Positions 9,385 to 18,195 of a DNA stretch of 64,000 nt are shown in pieces (position 1 is the first letter of the stretch; the number at the start of each line of letters is the position of its first letter). The position numbers and the translations under genes are program-made. The DNA comes from an uncultured Bacteroidales bacterium (GTDB taxonomy: Bacteria; Bacteroidota; Bacteroidia; Bacteroidales; Paludibacteraceae). Under the pieces are notes generated by a model. That model saw only the letters and a list, made by a program, of their open reading frames with translations. It was not told the DNA's origin and did not search any database. The stretch lies in NCBI GenBank assembly GCA_900316845.1, contig ONEG01000022.1:1-64000 (forward strand), read 5' to 3'.

Positions 9385-9414
9385 GCATAAAATAGCACAA
9401 AAAGAGTACGAATA

Positions 9415-9446
9415 TTTGCATAATTCAAAAAAAAGTGCTACCTTTG
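9415..9446 (+). promoter_or_regulatory. promoter for AraC-family gene
   Basis: TTTG 9415-9418, 20 nt, TACCTTTG 9439-9446, giving a transcript start near 9451 and a leader of about 20 nt to the ATG at 9473. It excludes the longer reading frame that would begin at 9383. Confidence 0.75.
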
Positions 9447-9472
9447 CACCCAAATTTGATACAATTATTAAG

Positions 9473-10318
9473 ATGAACGAGAATAATATCCCTATTGTAG
9501 ATTGTCCGTACGGCGATTACATGGTTGGTGATGCCAGCGGCAAGTTGATGAACGAATACGGTCGGTTCCCGTGTAAGATCATGTGCGGCGTGTACGCCTT
9601 GTTGGTGCGCGGAACGGCGCACGCGACGATCAACGTGACCGAATATGATTTCAAAGCGAATGACGTGTTACTCTTAGAGCCGGGCAGTTTCTTCCTGATC
9701 CGCGAGTTTTCGGACGACGCGTTGGTTTATTGGATTGTGTTCGGCAGTAAGTTCCTGGAGAAATATACGGTCAACAACCGCATGTCGCTGTCGGCGTTGC
9801 AGTTACACTCGCCGAAGATCCACGTGAGCGACAACCACATGAAGGTGCTTTGCTCGATGTACGACACGATCATCGCGGCGCTGAACGCCGAGCCGACAAT
9901 GCTTGACACGGAGAAGATGGTACATATCTTCAACCTGCTGCAGACGAGTTATACGAAGTATGCGAAGGAGCAGGACGAGTACTTGGTGAAGCCGCTGGAC
10001 CGCAAGACGGAGATCTATCAGGACTACTGCCAGCTGGTACTGCAACACTACCAACAGTGGCACCACGTGAGCCAATACGCCGAGGCGATGCGACTGACAC
10101 TGCCGCATCTATGCTCGACCATCAAGTCGGTGGGAAACAAGACCGCCGGAGATATCATCATCGAGGCGATCATCACGGACGCCAAGTCGCAGTTGAAACT
10201 CACGAACCACCAGGTGAAAGAGATCGCGCTGAGTCTGGGTTTTGACAACGTCGCGTTCTTCAACCGCTTCTTCAAATCCCGTGTGGGCGTGACGCCCAAG
10301 GCTTACCGGGTAGGATAA
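9473..10318 (+). CDS. AraC-family transcriptional regulator
   Basis: 281 residues. The N-terminal half has a cupin-like ligand-sensing fold (NDVLLLEPGSFFLIREFSDDALVYWIVF). The C-terminal 100 residues carry the two helix-turn-helix motifs of the AraC family (ITDAKSQLKLTNHQVKEIA, then LGFDNVAFFNRFFKSRVGVTPKAYR). It would activate or repress transcription by binding DNA; ligand and targets are unknown. It has its own promoter and stands alone, convergent with phoH. A second AraC gene is at 42939-43796. Confidence 0.88.
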   Translation: MNENNIPIVDCPYGDYMVGDASGKLMNEYGRFPCKIMCGVYALLVRGTAHATINVTEYDFKANDVLLLEPGSFFLIREFSDDALVYWIVFGSKFLEKYTVNNRMSLSALQLHSPKIHVSDNHMKVLCSMYDTIIAALNAEPTMLDTEKMVHIFNLLQTSYTKYAKEQDEYLVKPLDRKTEIYQDYCQLVLQHYQQWHHVSQYAEAMRLTLPHLCSTIKSVGNKTAGDIIIEAIITDAKSQLKLTNHQVKEIALSLGFDNVAFFNRFFKSRVGVTPKAYRVG

Positions 10319-10332
10319 GAGAGAGCGACGGG

Positions 10333-11259
10333 TTATTTGCCGTAGGCGGCAACGATGTGTTTGACGAGGGGATGTCGGATGATATCTTTCTCGTCAAACT
10401 CTATTATACGCAGTCCTTTGATGTTTTGGAAGCGCTCGATGGCGTCGCGCAGACCGGATTTCTGGGAAGCGGGCAGGTCCACCTGGGTGAGGTCACCGGT
10501 GACGATCATCTTTCCGCCTATACCGAGCCGGGTGAGGAACATCTTGAGTTGGGGCACCGTCGTGTTCTGCGCCTCGTCGAGGATGACGACGGCGTCAGAG
10601 AGGGTGCGTCCGCGCATGAAAGCGAGCGGAGCAATCTGGATGGTACCTTTCTCCATGTACTCCGTCAGTTTGGCGGCGGGAATCATGTCCTGGAGGGCGT
10701 CGTAGAGGGGCTGCAGGTAGGGGTCGATCTTCTCTTTCATATCACCCGGCAGGAAGCCTAATTTCTCCCCTGCTTCGACGGCAGGACGGGATAGGATGAT
10801 GCGGCGCACCTCTTTGTTCTTGAGCGCCCGCACGGCGAGAGCAATCGCCGTATAGGTCTTACCGCTACCGGCAGGACCGATAGCGAAGAGGAGGTCGTTG
10901 TCCTCATAGGACTTGACGAGCGCCTGCTGGTTCGTAGAGCGGGCGTAGATAGACTTGCCGTTGACGCCATGGAGGATGAGGTTGTCGGTAGCCTGCTCGT
11001 GGGGTTTGTCGCCGTGGAGGAGGAGCAGGATATCTTGCTCCGTGAGGCGGTTATTGCGCACGCAGAAGGTCTCGCAGAGACGCAGCGCTTTCTCAAACCG
11101 CTCGATGGCAGCGTCAGAGCCGGAGACCTTGACCTGGTATCCGCGCGCTACGACGCGTACGTCGGGGTTCTGGTTCTTGAGACAGAGGATATTGGCATTA
11201 TTCACACCGTAGAAGGTCGGTGTATCCAGGGCATCGTTGAGCGTAATGATTTGTTCCAT
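10333..11259 (-). CDS. phoH: PhoH family ATPase
   Basis: 308 residues with Walker A GPAGSGKT (about residue 130), Walker B VVILDEAQNT (about 230) and the flanking motifs of PhoH-like proteins. These are cytoplasmic ATPases linked to RNA metabolism; the exact role is unclear. The start codon lies 62 nt inside the preceding HsdR_N-like gene, which suggests translational coupling. It is the last gene of the lpx-glnS operon and converges on the AraC gene. Confidence 0.9.
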   Translation of the reverse strand: MEQIITLNDALDTPTFYGVNNANILCLKNQNPDVRVVARGYQVKVSGSDAAIERFEKALRLCETFCVRNNRLTEQDILLLLHGDKPHEQATDNLILHGVNGKSIYARSTNQQALVKSYEDNDLLFAIGPAGSGKTYTAIALAVRALKNKEVRRIILSRPAVEAGEKLGFLPGDMKEKIDPYLQPLYDALQDMIPAAKLTEYMEKGTIQIAPLAFMRGRTLSDAVVILDEAQNTTVPQLKMFLTRLGIGGKMIVTGDLTQVDLPASQKSGLRDAIERFQNIKGLRIIEFDEKDIIRHPLVKHIVAAYGK

Positions 11260-11626
11260 CCGGGTTAAGTGTTACAAATATAGATTGCGGGCCGTTGTGT
11301 AACAAGAGGAACGGCACGTTGAGTTTACGATTATAGGTGATTGCTTGGTCGAGGGTCTTCTGGGTCAGGGGGACGGTCTCCGCCTTACACTCGATGAGGA
11401 GAAGGGGCTGCATAGCCCGGTCATAGACTACCGCGTCGCAGCGCTTATGCACCTCCCCTACGGTGATCGCCACTTCAACGGCGATGAGCGAGGCGGGATA
11501 TCCGAGTTGCTCCACCATGCGGTGCAACAACTGCTGTCTAACCCACTCTTCCGGCGTCAGGCGCACCCATCGGTGCCGCCAGGCGCAGAAGATCTGCTCT
11601 TTGCCGTTGTAGAGACGGGTTCTCAT
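11198..11626 (-). CDS. HsdR N-terminal-domain protein (nuclease-like)
   Basis: 142 residues with the catalytic-core pattern of type I restriction HsdR N-terminal domains: KRCDAVVYD...LLLIECKAE (D-x(n)-ExK), near residues 60-85. It is a single small domain, not a full restriction enzyme, and no HsdM or HsdS is nearby. Its start overlaps the glnS stop by 4 nt and its 3' end overlaps phoH by 62 nt. Its role is unknown; such single-domain genes are common housekeeping neighbours in Bacteroidetes. Confidence 0.8.
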   Translation of the reverse strand: MRTRLYNGKEQIFCAWRHRWVRLTPEEWVRQQLLHRMVEQLGYPASLIAVEVAITVGEVHKRCDAVVYDRAMQPLLLIECKAETVPLTQKTLDQAITYNRKLNVPFLLLHNGPQSIFVTLNPDGTNHYAQRCPGYTDLLRCE

Positions 11627-13362
11627 TTGAGGTAGTTATCCTTGAGGGAGCAGGTACGGTTGAGTACCAAGTGATCGGACGTGGTGTCAGGATCGACCAC
11701 GAAGTAGCCCTGTTTGAGGAGCTGATAGTGGTTTTCCTGCTCGATACCGTCCTTGAGCACCGGCTCATGCAACTCGCAGCGGAGGGCACTCTCGATCTTG
11801 ATTGTCTTCACCTCCAGGCTGTCGGGGTTGAGCAGGTCGCGGAAATCGCCTTCCTCAGCAGAGGGGTTCTCGACGGCGAAGAGGCGGTCGTAGAGACGTA
11901 CCTCGGCGTCGAGCGCAGACTTGCACTCCACCCAGTTGATGGTCGCTTTGGTCTTGCGGTTACCACCTTCGGTGCCGGACTTGGAGTTCGGGTCGTAGGT
12001 GGCATAGACGGTCGTGATCTTGCCGTCTTCATCTTTCTCGCAACCGGTAGCCTGGATGATATACGAAGCTTTGAGACGTACCTCGCGGCCACCGGGAGAG
12101 AGGCGGTAGAACTTATTATCCGCTTCCTCGAGGAAGTCGCCGCGCTCGATCCAGAGCTCGCGACCGAATTGCATCTCACGGGTACCGAGTTCGGGGTGGC
12201 CGTCAATGTTTTCTGCGACGAGGGTCTCGGAAACCCCACCTTCGTAATTGGTGATGACGAGTTTGACGGGGTCGAAGATGGCGCAGACACGAGGTGCGGT
12301 CTCCTTGAGGTCCTCGCGGATCGTGTGCTCCAGGAGACCCTGGTCGATCATGCCTTCGACCTTGGTATAGCCGATCTTATCCATGAAGGTGCGGATGGCT
12401 TGCGGGGTATAGCCGCGGCGACGCAGACCGCAGACGGTCGGCATACGCGGGTCGTCCCAGCCGGCTACCAGACCTTCCTTGACGAGTTGCAGCATCTTAC
12501 GCTTGGACATGACGGTATAGGTGATATTGAGGCGGTTGAACTCGCGTTGCTTCGGACGGTAGTCCGGGCCGTAAGGCGAGAGACCGCAGAAGTTCGGTCC
12601 GCTGAACTGGTCGATGAACCAGTCGTAGAGTGGACGGTGTACCTCGAACTCGAGGGTACAGATCGAGTGCGTCACGCCCTCGAAATAGTCGGATTGTCCG
12701 TGGGCGAAGTCGTACATCGGATAGACGTTCCACTTACGTCCCGTGCGGTGGTGAGGATGCGAAGTGATGATACGATACATGATCGGATCACGGAAGTGCA
12801 TATTCGGATTCGCCATGTCGATCTTCGCGCGCAGCACCATCTTACCCTCCTCTATCTCGCCGCGCTGCATGGCTTCGAAGAGACGCAGGTTCTCCTCGAT
12901 AGGCCGGTCGCGGAAAGGCGAAGCCACACCGGGCTCGGTAGGCGTTCCTTTCTGCTCGGCTATCTGCTCCGCCGTCTGCTCATCGACATAGGCCTTGCCT
13001 TGTTTGATAAACATGATGGCGAGGTCATAGAGCTGCTGGAAATAATCGGAGGCGTAGAATATCTGTCCCCATTTAAAACCGAGCCAGCGGATATCGCGCT
13101 CGATAGTCTCTACGTATTCGGTGTCCTCTTTGGCGGGGTTGGTATCGTCAAAACGGAGGTTACAAACGCCGTTGTATTTCTCGGCGATGCCGAAATCCAT
13201 GCAGATGGCCTTGACGTGACCGATATGCAGGTAGCCGTTCGGCTCTGGCGGGAAACGGGTCTGGATACGTCCGTTATTCACTCCCTCAGCGAGGTCTTTC
13301 TCTACAATCTGCTCAATAAAATTGAGGCTGCGTTCCTCATTTTGCGTTTTCTCTACTTCCAT
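11623..13362 (-). CDS. glnS: glutaminyl-tRNA synthetase
   Basis: 579 residues, class I aminoacyl-tRNA synthetase. RFPPEPNGYLHIGHVKA (residues about 36-52) holds the HIGH motif and VMSKRK (near 290) the KMSKS motif. The C-terminal half is the beta-barrel anticodon-binding region of GlnRS. It charges tRNA-Gln directly with glutamine. It follows lpxA by three nt and overlaps the next gene by ATGA, so it is translated from the lpx operon. Confidence 0.96.
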   Translation of the reverse strand: MEVEKTQNEERSLNFIEQIVEKDLAEGVNNGRIQTRFPPEPNGYLHIGHVKAICMDFGIAEKYNGVCNLRFDDTNPAKEDTEYVETIERDIRWLGFKWGQIFYASDYFQQLYDLAIMFIKQGKAYVDEQTAEQIAEQKGTPTEPGVASPFRDRPIEENLRLFEAMQRGEIEEGKMVLRAKIDMANPNMHFRDPIMYRIITSHPHHRTGRKWNVYPMYDFAHGQSDYFEGVTHSICTLEFEVHRPLYDWFIDQFSGPNFCGLSPYGPDYRPKQREFNRLNITYTVMSKRKMLQLVKEGLVAGWDDPRMPTVCGLRRRGYTPQAIRTFMDKIGYTKVEGMIDQGLLEHTIREDLKETAPRVCAIFDPVKLVITNYEGGVSETLVAENIDGHPELGTREMQFGRELWIERGDFLEEADNKFYRLSPGGREVRLKASYIIQATGCEKDEDGKITTVYATYDPNSKSGTEGGNRKTKATINWVECKSALDAEVRLYDRLFAVENPSAEEGDFRDLLNPDSLEVKTIKIESALRCELHEPVLKDGIEQENHYQLLKQGYFVVDPDTTSDHLVLNRTCSLKDNYLK

Positions 13363-13365
13363 AAT

Positions 13366-14136
13366 TTATCCTTTAATGATACCTCTGGGCGAGGCCTTAA
13401 CGAAATTAACAATCATATCGCGTTCGGGTGAAGCGGGCATCTCTGCCTCTACTTTGGCGAGCGCTTGGGTGGTGTTGAGACCACTGTTATAGATGATGCG
13501 GTACACCTCCTGGATGGTGTGTATCTGCTCGGGGGTGAAGCCGCGGCGGTTGAGTCCGACGGAGTTGATGCCGCAATAGGAGATGGGCTCGCGGGCTGCG
13601 ATAGCGAACGGCGGTACGTCTTTGTTGATCTTCGAACCGCCCTGTATCATCACGTGGCCGCCGATATGGCTGAACTGGTGGACGAGGGTACCGCCGCCGA
13701 CGATGGCGAAATCGTCCACCTCCACCTCGCCGGCAAGCTGGGTACAGTTGGACATGATGATATGATCATGCAGGATACAGTCGTGCGCCACGTGGCAGTA
13801 TGCCATGATGAGGTTATTATTGCCGATGACGGTCTTGCCCTTGCTGAAGGTACCGCGGTGGACGGTAACGAACTCACGGAGGACGTTATTGTCGCCGATG
13901 AGAGTCCAGGTCTCTTCGCCGTGGAACTTCAGATCCTGCGGGATAGCGCCGATGACGGCGGAGGGGAAGACATGGCAGTTCTTGCCTAATTTGGTATAGC
14001 GGCAGATAGTAGCGTTGGAATCAATGACACATCCGTCGCCGATCTCTACGTCCCGGTCGATACAAACGAAAGGACCGATCTCTACGTTCTCACCGATCTT
14101 TGCTTCGGGATGAATAGATGCTAAAGGAGAAATCAT
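13366..14136 (-). CDS. lpxA: acyl-ACP-UDP-N-acetylglucosamine O-acyltransferase LpxA
   Basis: 256 residues made of left-handed beta-helix hexapeptide repeats (ASIHPEAKIGENVEIGPFVC onward), with the catalytic-loop sequence MAYCHVAHDC (His near 125) and a C-terminal helical part. It catalyses the first step of lipid A synthesis in the cytoplasm. The start at 14136 (MISPLAS) is preferred because it lies two nt beyond the lpxC stop; a longer frame to 14178 overlaps lpxC. Confidence 0.94.
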   Translation of the reverse strand: MISPLASIHPEAKIGENVEIGPFVCIDRDVEIGDGCVIDSNATICRYTKLGKNCHVFPSAVIGAIPQDLKFHGEETWTLIGDNNVLREFVTVHRGTFSKGKTVIGNNNLIMAYCHVAHDCILHDHIIMSNCTQLAGEVEVDDFAIVGGGTLVHQFSHIGGHVMIQGGSKINKDVPPFAIAAREPISYCGINSVGLNRRGFTPEQIHTIQEVYRIIYNSGLNTTQALAKVEAEMPASPERDMIVNFVKASPRGIIKG

Positions 14137-14138
14137 AT

Positions 14139-15041
14139 TTATTCGCTTAATATTTGGTTTCTTAATCGACGGACGCACTGCGTATTGAAGGTGTGTCCGG
14201 GTTTGTAGGCTACGATACGTCCCTGGATACGCATGCCGAGGAGCGAGAGGTCTCCGATGACGTCGAGCAGCTTATGCCGCGCGGGCTCGTTCTGGTAGTT
14301 GAGGGGCGAGAGGTAGCCGAGTTTCTTGGCGTCCAGATGGGGCTGACCCATCTTGTCGCAGAAATAATCCATACCTTCCTGGGACATCTCCGTCTCATAG
14401 ATGACGAGGGCGTTCTGCAGGTCGCCGCCTTTGATCAGACCGACGCGCAGGAGGGGTTCTATCTCACGCACGAAGCAGAAAGTACGCGCCGCAGCTATCT
14501 CCATGGGGTACTTCGTGAGGTCGGTAAGCGTAGCATGCTGCTCACGCAGAAGAACCGACTGAAAGGCGATCGTGACATCCGCCTCGTAGCGGTCGCAAGG
14601 CTCGATGCGCATCCTGTTGCCGTGCTCGGAGATATACTCGATGGGTTCGGTTACGACATATATTTTCTGCTCGGCGTCCTGTTCCTCGAGGCCCACGCGC
14701 TGGATCTCCTTGACGAAGAACCGCGCCGAACCGTCCAGGATAGGCATCTCCGGTGCATCGACGTCGATAATACAGTTATCCACGCCCATGGCGTAGAGGG
14801 CGCTCAGCGCGTGCTCGACGGTGGAAATCTTCCATTTTCCGTGCTCGAGCACGGTGCCGCGCTCGGTAGCCGAGACGTAGTCCGCCAGCGCCTGATAGCA
14901 GGGTTGCTTGGGCAGATCGATGCGGCGCAGACAGATGCCGGTGTTTGCAGGGGCGGGGTTAAACGTCGCCGTGATATGCAAACCCGTGTGCAGACCGACC
15001 GAACTGAGGGAGAAACTCTCCTTGATAGTATGTTGCTTCAT
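14139..15041 (-). CDS. lpxC: UDP-3-O-acyl-N-acetylglucosamine deacetylase LpxC
   Basis: 300 residues starting MKQHTIKESFSLSSVGLHTG. Zinc-site and catalytic motifs are visible: VEHALSALYAMGVDN (His near 80), LDVIGDLSLLG (the HKLLDVIGDL strand) and KPGHTFN (catalytic His near 283). It removes acetate in the committed step of lipid A synthesis. Many Bacteroidetes carry LpxC fused to FabZ (about 460 residues), but this protein stops at the end of the deacetylase domain, two nt before lpxA. Five nt separate its start from lpxD. Confidence 0.95.
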   Translation of the reverse strand: MKQHTIKESFSLSSVGLHTGLHITATFNPAPANTGICLRRIDLPKQPCYQALADYVSATERGTVLEHGKWKISTVEHALSALYAMGVDNCIIDVDAPEMPILDGSARFFVKEIQRVGLEEQDAEQKIYVVTEPIEYISEHGNRMRIEPCDRYEADVTIAFQSVLLREQHATLTDLTKYPMEIAAARTFCFVREIEPLLRVGLIKGGDLQNALVIYETEMSQEGMDYFCDKMGQPHLDAKKLGYLSPLNYQNEPARHKLLDVIGDLSLLGMRIQGRIVAYKPGHTFNTQCVRRLRNQILSE

Positions 15042-15045
15042 GTAA

Positions 15046-16062
15046 TTAGTTGTTTCTTGTTCCTGATTGTTTGAATCTGACCACCGCGCGGCGCCATATA
15101 CCTGCGTCGATAGCGGGGTAGCCCATGTACATACCGGGCTTCTTGATCGAATTGGCGATACCACTCTGAGCTCCGAAGATACAGTTATCGGCAATCTCGA
15201 TATGTCCCGCTACGCCTACCTGGCCGGCGAGGATACAGTGCTTGCCTACCTTGGTAGAACCGGCTATACCTACCTGCGCGCAGAGGAAGGTCGATTCGCC
15301 TACCTCGACATTATGCGCCACCTGGACGAGGTTGTCTATCTTCGCATTCTTGTGAACGATGGTCGAACCCATCATGGCGCGGTCGATGGTGGTGTTAGCA
15401 CCTATCTCCACGTCGTCCTCGATGATGACGTTCCCTATCTGCGGGATCTTCCGGTTGACGCCCTGTGCGTCCGGCTCGAAGCCAAAACCGTCTGCACCGA
15501 CCACTACGCCGGCATGGAGGATACATCCCTCGCCGACAAGGCAGTTGGCGTAGATCTTCACGCCCGCATAGAGGATGGTACCCTTGCCGATGGTGACATT
15601 ATCGCCTATATAGACGTTCGGGTAAATCTGTACTCCCTCGCCCAGACGCACGTTCCGTCCAATATAAGCGAAGGCGCCCACGTAGGCATCTGCGGGGATG
15701 GCAACCCCTTCGGAGATGAAGGAGGGCTGCTCGATACCTTTCTTCGCAGGGAACATCGCTTTGCTGACCATCGCCAGAAGCTGTCCCATTGCGCCGCGGG
15801 CATTCTCCACAAGGATGAAAGCGCCGCCGGCTTTGTCTTCACCGTCGGGAAGGGCGATCTTGCCGGCTGCCAAGGAACGGGTGATGAGTACCACGCCGGC
15901 TTTGGTGTTTTGCAGACAAGGGATATATTTCTCGTCCGTCACGAAGGAGAGGTGCTTGGCCTCTGCTTGTTCGATCGGGGCTACGTCGCTGACCATGGCC
16001 TTGGCGTTGCCATATAACTCTCCGCCAAGAAGGGCAGCTATCTGTTGTGCACTAAATTCCAC
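15046..16062 (-). CDS. lpxD: UDP-3-O-acylglucosamine N-acyltransferase LpxD
   Basis: 338 residues. A uridine-binding N-terminal domain (MEFSAQQIAALLGGELYGN) is followed by a long left-handed beta-helix of hexapeptide repeats, with VQVAHNVEVGE containing the catalytic His near residue 245. It adds the second acyl chain in lipid A synthesis. The order HD protein, lpxD, lpxC, lpxA, glnS on one strand with gaps of 2-12 nt indicates one operon. Confidence 0.95.
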   Translation of the reverse strand: MEFSAQQIAALLGGELYGNAKAMVSDVAPIEQAEAKHLSFVTDEKYIPCLQNTKAGVVLITRSLAAGKIALPDGEDKAGGAFILVENARGAMGQLLAMVSKAMFPAKKGIEQPSFISEGVAIPADAYVGAFAYIGRNVRLGEGVQIYPNVYIGDNVTIGKGTILYAGVKIYANCLVGEGCILHAGVVVGADGFGFEPDAQGVNRKIPQIGNVIIEDDVEIGANTTIDRAMMGSTIVHKNAKIDNLVQVAHNVEVGESTFLCAQVGIAGSTKVGKHCILAGQVGVAGHIEIADNCIFGAQSGIANSIKKPGMYMGYPAIDAGIWRRAVVRFKQSGTRNN

Positions 16063-16074
16063 TATTCGTAATTT

Positions 16075-17334
16075 TTAATTTTTTGTTCGTAATTTGAAAA
16101 CATATCGTTTGATGGGTTTCCGGGTAAGTGCGGCAAGGTCCAGTATCTCGCTGGCCTCCGCGATGTCGCGTACGGTACCGTCGGAGTAGAGGATATCGAT
16201 CGTGTCGGCTTTCTCGGAATAGGTGTTGGAGGTGGAGACATGCTCGCTCCAGAGGTACGAAGCATCCTCCGGATCCAGACCGAAAGCCTGGGCGTAATGG
16301 TCGTTGAGGGCCGTGATGTCTGCTTCACTAAGGGGCGCATCGAGCAACTCGCCGCGGAAGAGCTGGCGGTTGATGAAGCTCTCGCTGAGGAGGCTCAGCA
16401 CCTTGTCGTCGCTGCTGATCCACGCCTTGATGGCAGAGAGCACATCGTTGTCGTCCAGCAGGGCGTATTGGTCCAGCGCTTCGCTCCGCGGGGCGAACTG
16501 CGCCATAGAGACAGGCTGGTAGAGGAAGTATCTGAGCGCCGGGGCACAGAAGAGTTCCTTACCGCTGCGGGCAAGCTCTTTGGCGCGGCTCAGGATCTTA
16601 ATCAAGTGCTGCTCCGCCGCCACGGAGGTCTTATGCAGATAGACCTGCCAGTACATCAGGCGGCGCGCCACAAGGAACTTCTCCACGGAGTAGATACCCT
16701 TGACCTGCACCACAAGCCGGTCGTCGCGCACGTCAAGCATCTTCAAGAGACGCTCGCTCGCCACGCGCCCCTCCTGCACGCCCGTGAAGAAACTGTCGCG
16801 GCAGAGGTAGTCCATACGATCGACGTCCAGCTGCGAACTGATCAGCTGGTGGAGGAAATGTTTGGGATACTCGTTCTTGAAGATAGCGATCGCCATGTCG
16901 AGAGGCTTTTCCGTAACCGGTAACCCGTCGCCCGTCACCGCTAAATCCTCGTTGATGCGCATCATCATAAGGAGGGATATGTCCTCATGGGTGACGCCGT
17001 TGACGATCGTATGTTCCAGTACATGGGAGAAAGGCCCGTGACCGATGTCGTGCAGCAGGATAGCTATCTGCGCTGCCGTCGCCTCCTCGTCGCTGATTTC
17101 CACACCTTTGGTGCGGAGCGAGAGGATCGCCTCCTGCATGAGGTGCATGGCACCGATAGAGTGCCCGAAGCGCGTATGTACCGCGCCGGGGTACACCAGA
17201 TAGGAGAGACCCAACTGCTTGATGCGGCTCAGACGCTGCACATAAGGGTGCTGCAGAACATCGTATATCAACTCGTTCGGAATAGTCAGAAATCCGAAAA
17301 CCGGGTCGTTTATAATCTTTCGTTTATTTGCCAT
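16075..17334 (-). CDS. HD-domain phosphohydrolase (dGTPase/SAMHD1-like)
   Basis: 419 residues. HTRFGHSIGAMHL (His near 53), LLHDIGHGPFSH (the HD pair near 95) and LDVDRMDYLCRDS (Asp near 170) give the metal-binding H...HD...D set of dNTPase-like HD proteins. The substrate is not determined. The start at 17334 (MANKRKIINDPVFGF) follows the promoter at 17349-17380 by a short leader; the longer frame to 17400 crosses the promoter and is rejected. It is the first gene of the lpx operon. Confidence 0.87.
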   Translation of the reverse strand: MANKRKIINDPVFGFLTIPNELIYDVLQHPYVQRLSRIKQLGLSYLVYPGAVHTRFGHSIGAMHLMQEAILSLRTKGVEISDEEATAAQIAILLHDIGHGPFSHVLEHTIVNGVTHEDISLLMMMRINEDLAVTGDGLPVTEKPLDMAIAIFKNEYPKHFLHQLISSQLDVDRMDYLCRDSFFTGVQEGRVASERLLKMLDVRDDRLVVQVKGIYSVEKFLVARRLMYWQVYLHKTSVAAEQHLIKILSRAKELARSGKELFCAPALRYFLYQPVSMAQFAPRSEALDQYALLDDNDVLSAIKAWISSDDKVLSLLSESFINRQLFRGELLDAPLSEADITALNDHYAQAFGLDPEDASYLWSEHVSTSNTYSEKADTIDILYSDGTVRDIAEASEILDLAALTRKPIKRYVFKLRTKN

Positions 17335-17348
17335 AATATAAAAGTGCG

Positions 17349-17380
17349 CAAAGGTACTAAATTTTTTCCATATACGCAAA
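17349..17380 (-). promoter_or_regulatory. promoter of the HD-lpx-glnS operon
   Basis: Reading the - strand: TTTG (17380-17377), 20 nt, TACCTTTG (17356-17349). The leader to the ATG at 17334 would be only about ten nt. It is divergent from the tRNA-Leu promoter 36 nt away. Confidence 0.75.
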
Positions 17381-17415
17381 TACATAGGCAATAAAATCAT
17401 TTTTTTATGAAAATA

Positions 17416-17447
17416 TTTGGTAATATGAAAAAAAAGCAGTACCTTTG
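17416..17447 (+). promoter_or_regulatory. promoter of split tRNA-Leu(UAA)
   Basis: TTTG 17416-17419, 20 nt, TACCTTTG 17440-17447; transcript start predicted near 17452, about 21 nt before tRNA position 1. Confidence 0.78.
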
Positions 17448-17507
17448 CACCCGATTTTGGAAAACCAAGATCGCCGCGATGGTGGAATCGGTAGACACGA
17501 AGGACTT

Positions 17508-18195
17508 TAGCGAAACATTTTTTGCTTATGTCTAAACGAAAATGGACTGATCAAGATTTTGTAGAAGCGGTACGTACAAGTTTCTCTTATGCGCAAGTAA
17601 TTGAAAAGTTACATCTGCGTGTAGCTGGAAGCAACTACTACACCGTTAAACGCAAGATTCAAGAGTTACACCTCGACACCTCTCACATGACGGGACAAGG
17701 CTGGAATCAAGGAATACGGCACAAGCCACTCCGAGCACCTCAACCGTTAGAGATGATTTTGGTAGAACATTCTACATTTGTGAATGCAAATCATTTGCGT
17801 GAGCGTTTGCTCCGCGAAGGTATTAAGCAACGTAAATGTGAATGTTGCGGATTGACAGAATGGCAAGGACAACCGATAGCGTTGGAGTTACATCACATCA
17901 ATGCTATACGCGATGACCAACGATTGGAAAATCTTCAGTTATTATGCCCTAATTGTCATGCACTAACTACCAATTATCGAGGAAAAAACAAAGGTAAAGA
18001 GTGCTCAGGTCGAAAGGCCTGAAGTAGAAGTGGGCTAATTCGGCGAAGGTGACAGCCTTATAAATGTCAAGAACGCCGAGCTAAATGGCGGCAACGCCTA
18101 AATGTGTAGAGACTATATACCCACAACCTACGTCCTACGGGATACGGTTAAGACATAGTCCAAGCAGACGCTGAATGATCGACAGCGAATGTACG
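17508..18195 (+). ncRNA. group I intron (subgroup IC3-like) in the tRNA-Leu(UAA) anticodon
   Basis: 688 nt beginning after exon U34 (17507) and ending in the omega-G (18195). Pairings read directly: P2 18005-18011/18016-18022 with GAAA loop; P3 18030-18034/18120-18124; P4 18041-18045/18074-18078; P5 18050-18053/18066-18069; P6 18087-18090/18095-18098 with GCAA loop; P7 18111-18116/18155-18160; P9 18169-18173/18183-18187. The P, Q, R and S strings (AATTCGGCGAA, AACGCCGAGCTAA, GTGTAGAGACTA, AAGACATAGTCC) match the tRNA-type introns of Azoarcus and cyanobacteria. A candidate guide GAGU at 17999-18002 gives U34-G, U33-A, C32-G, A31-U, putting the nuclease gene in the P1 loop. Confidence 0.93.
17528..18022 (+). 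CDS. intron-encoded HNH homing endonuclease
   Basis: 164 residues. The N-terminal part (WTDQDFVEAVRTSFSYAQVI, then a basic helix and LDTSHMTGQGWNQG) resembles the DNA-binding region of phage and mobile HNH nucleases. The C-terminal HNH domain has CECC (Cys-x2-Cys), LELHHINAIRDD with the double His, ENLQLLCPNCHAL with Asn, Cys-x2-Cys and His. Such enzymes cut intron-less alleles so that the intron is copied in. The ATG at 17528 is preferred to the TTG at 17522. The frame starts 21 nt after the 5' splice site, and its last six codons are the P2 hairpin. It is more AT-rich than nearby genes. Confidence 0.92.
   Translation: MSKRKWTDQDFVEAVRTSFSYAQVIEKLHLRVAGSNYYTVKRKIQELHLDTSHMTGQGWNQGIRHKPLRAPQPLEMILVEHSTFVNANHLRERLLREGIKQRKCECCGLTEWQGQPIALELHHINAIRDDQRLENLQLLCPNCHALTTNYRGKNKGKECSGRKA

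Noticed and set aside
11198..11626. Part of a restriction-modification system
   Set aside because: Only an HsdR_N-like domain is present, without methylase or specificity genes, inside a housekeeping operon.
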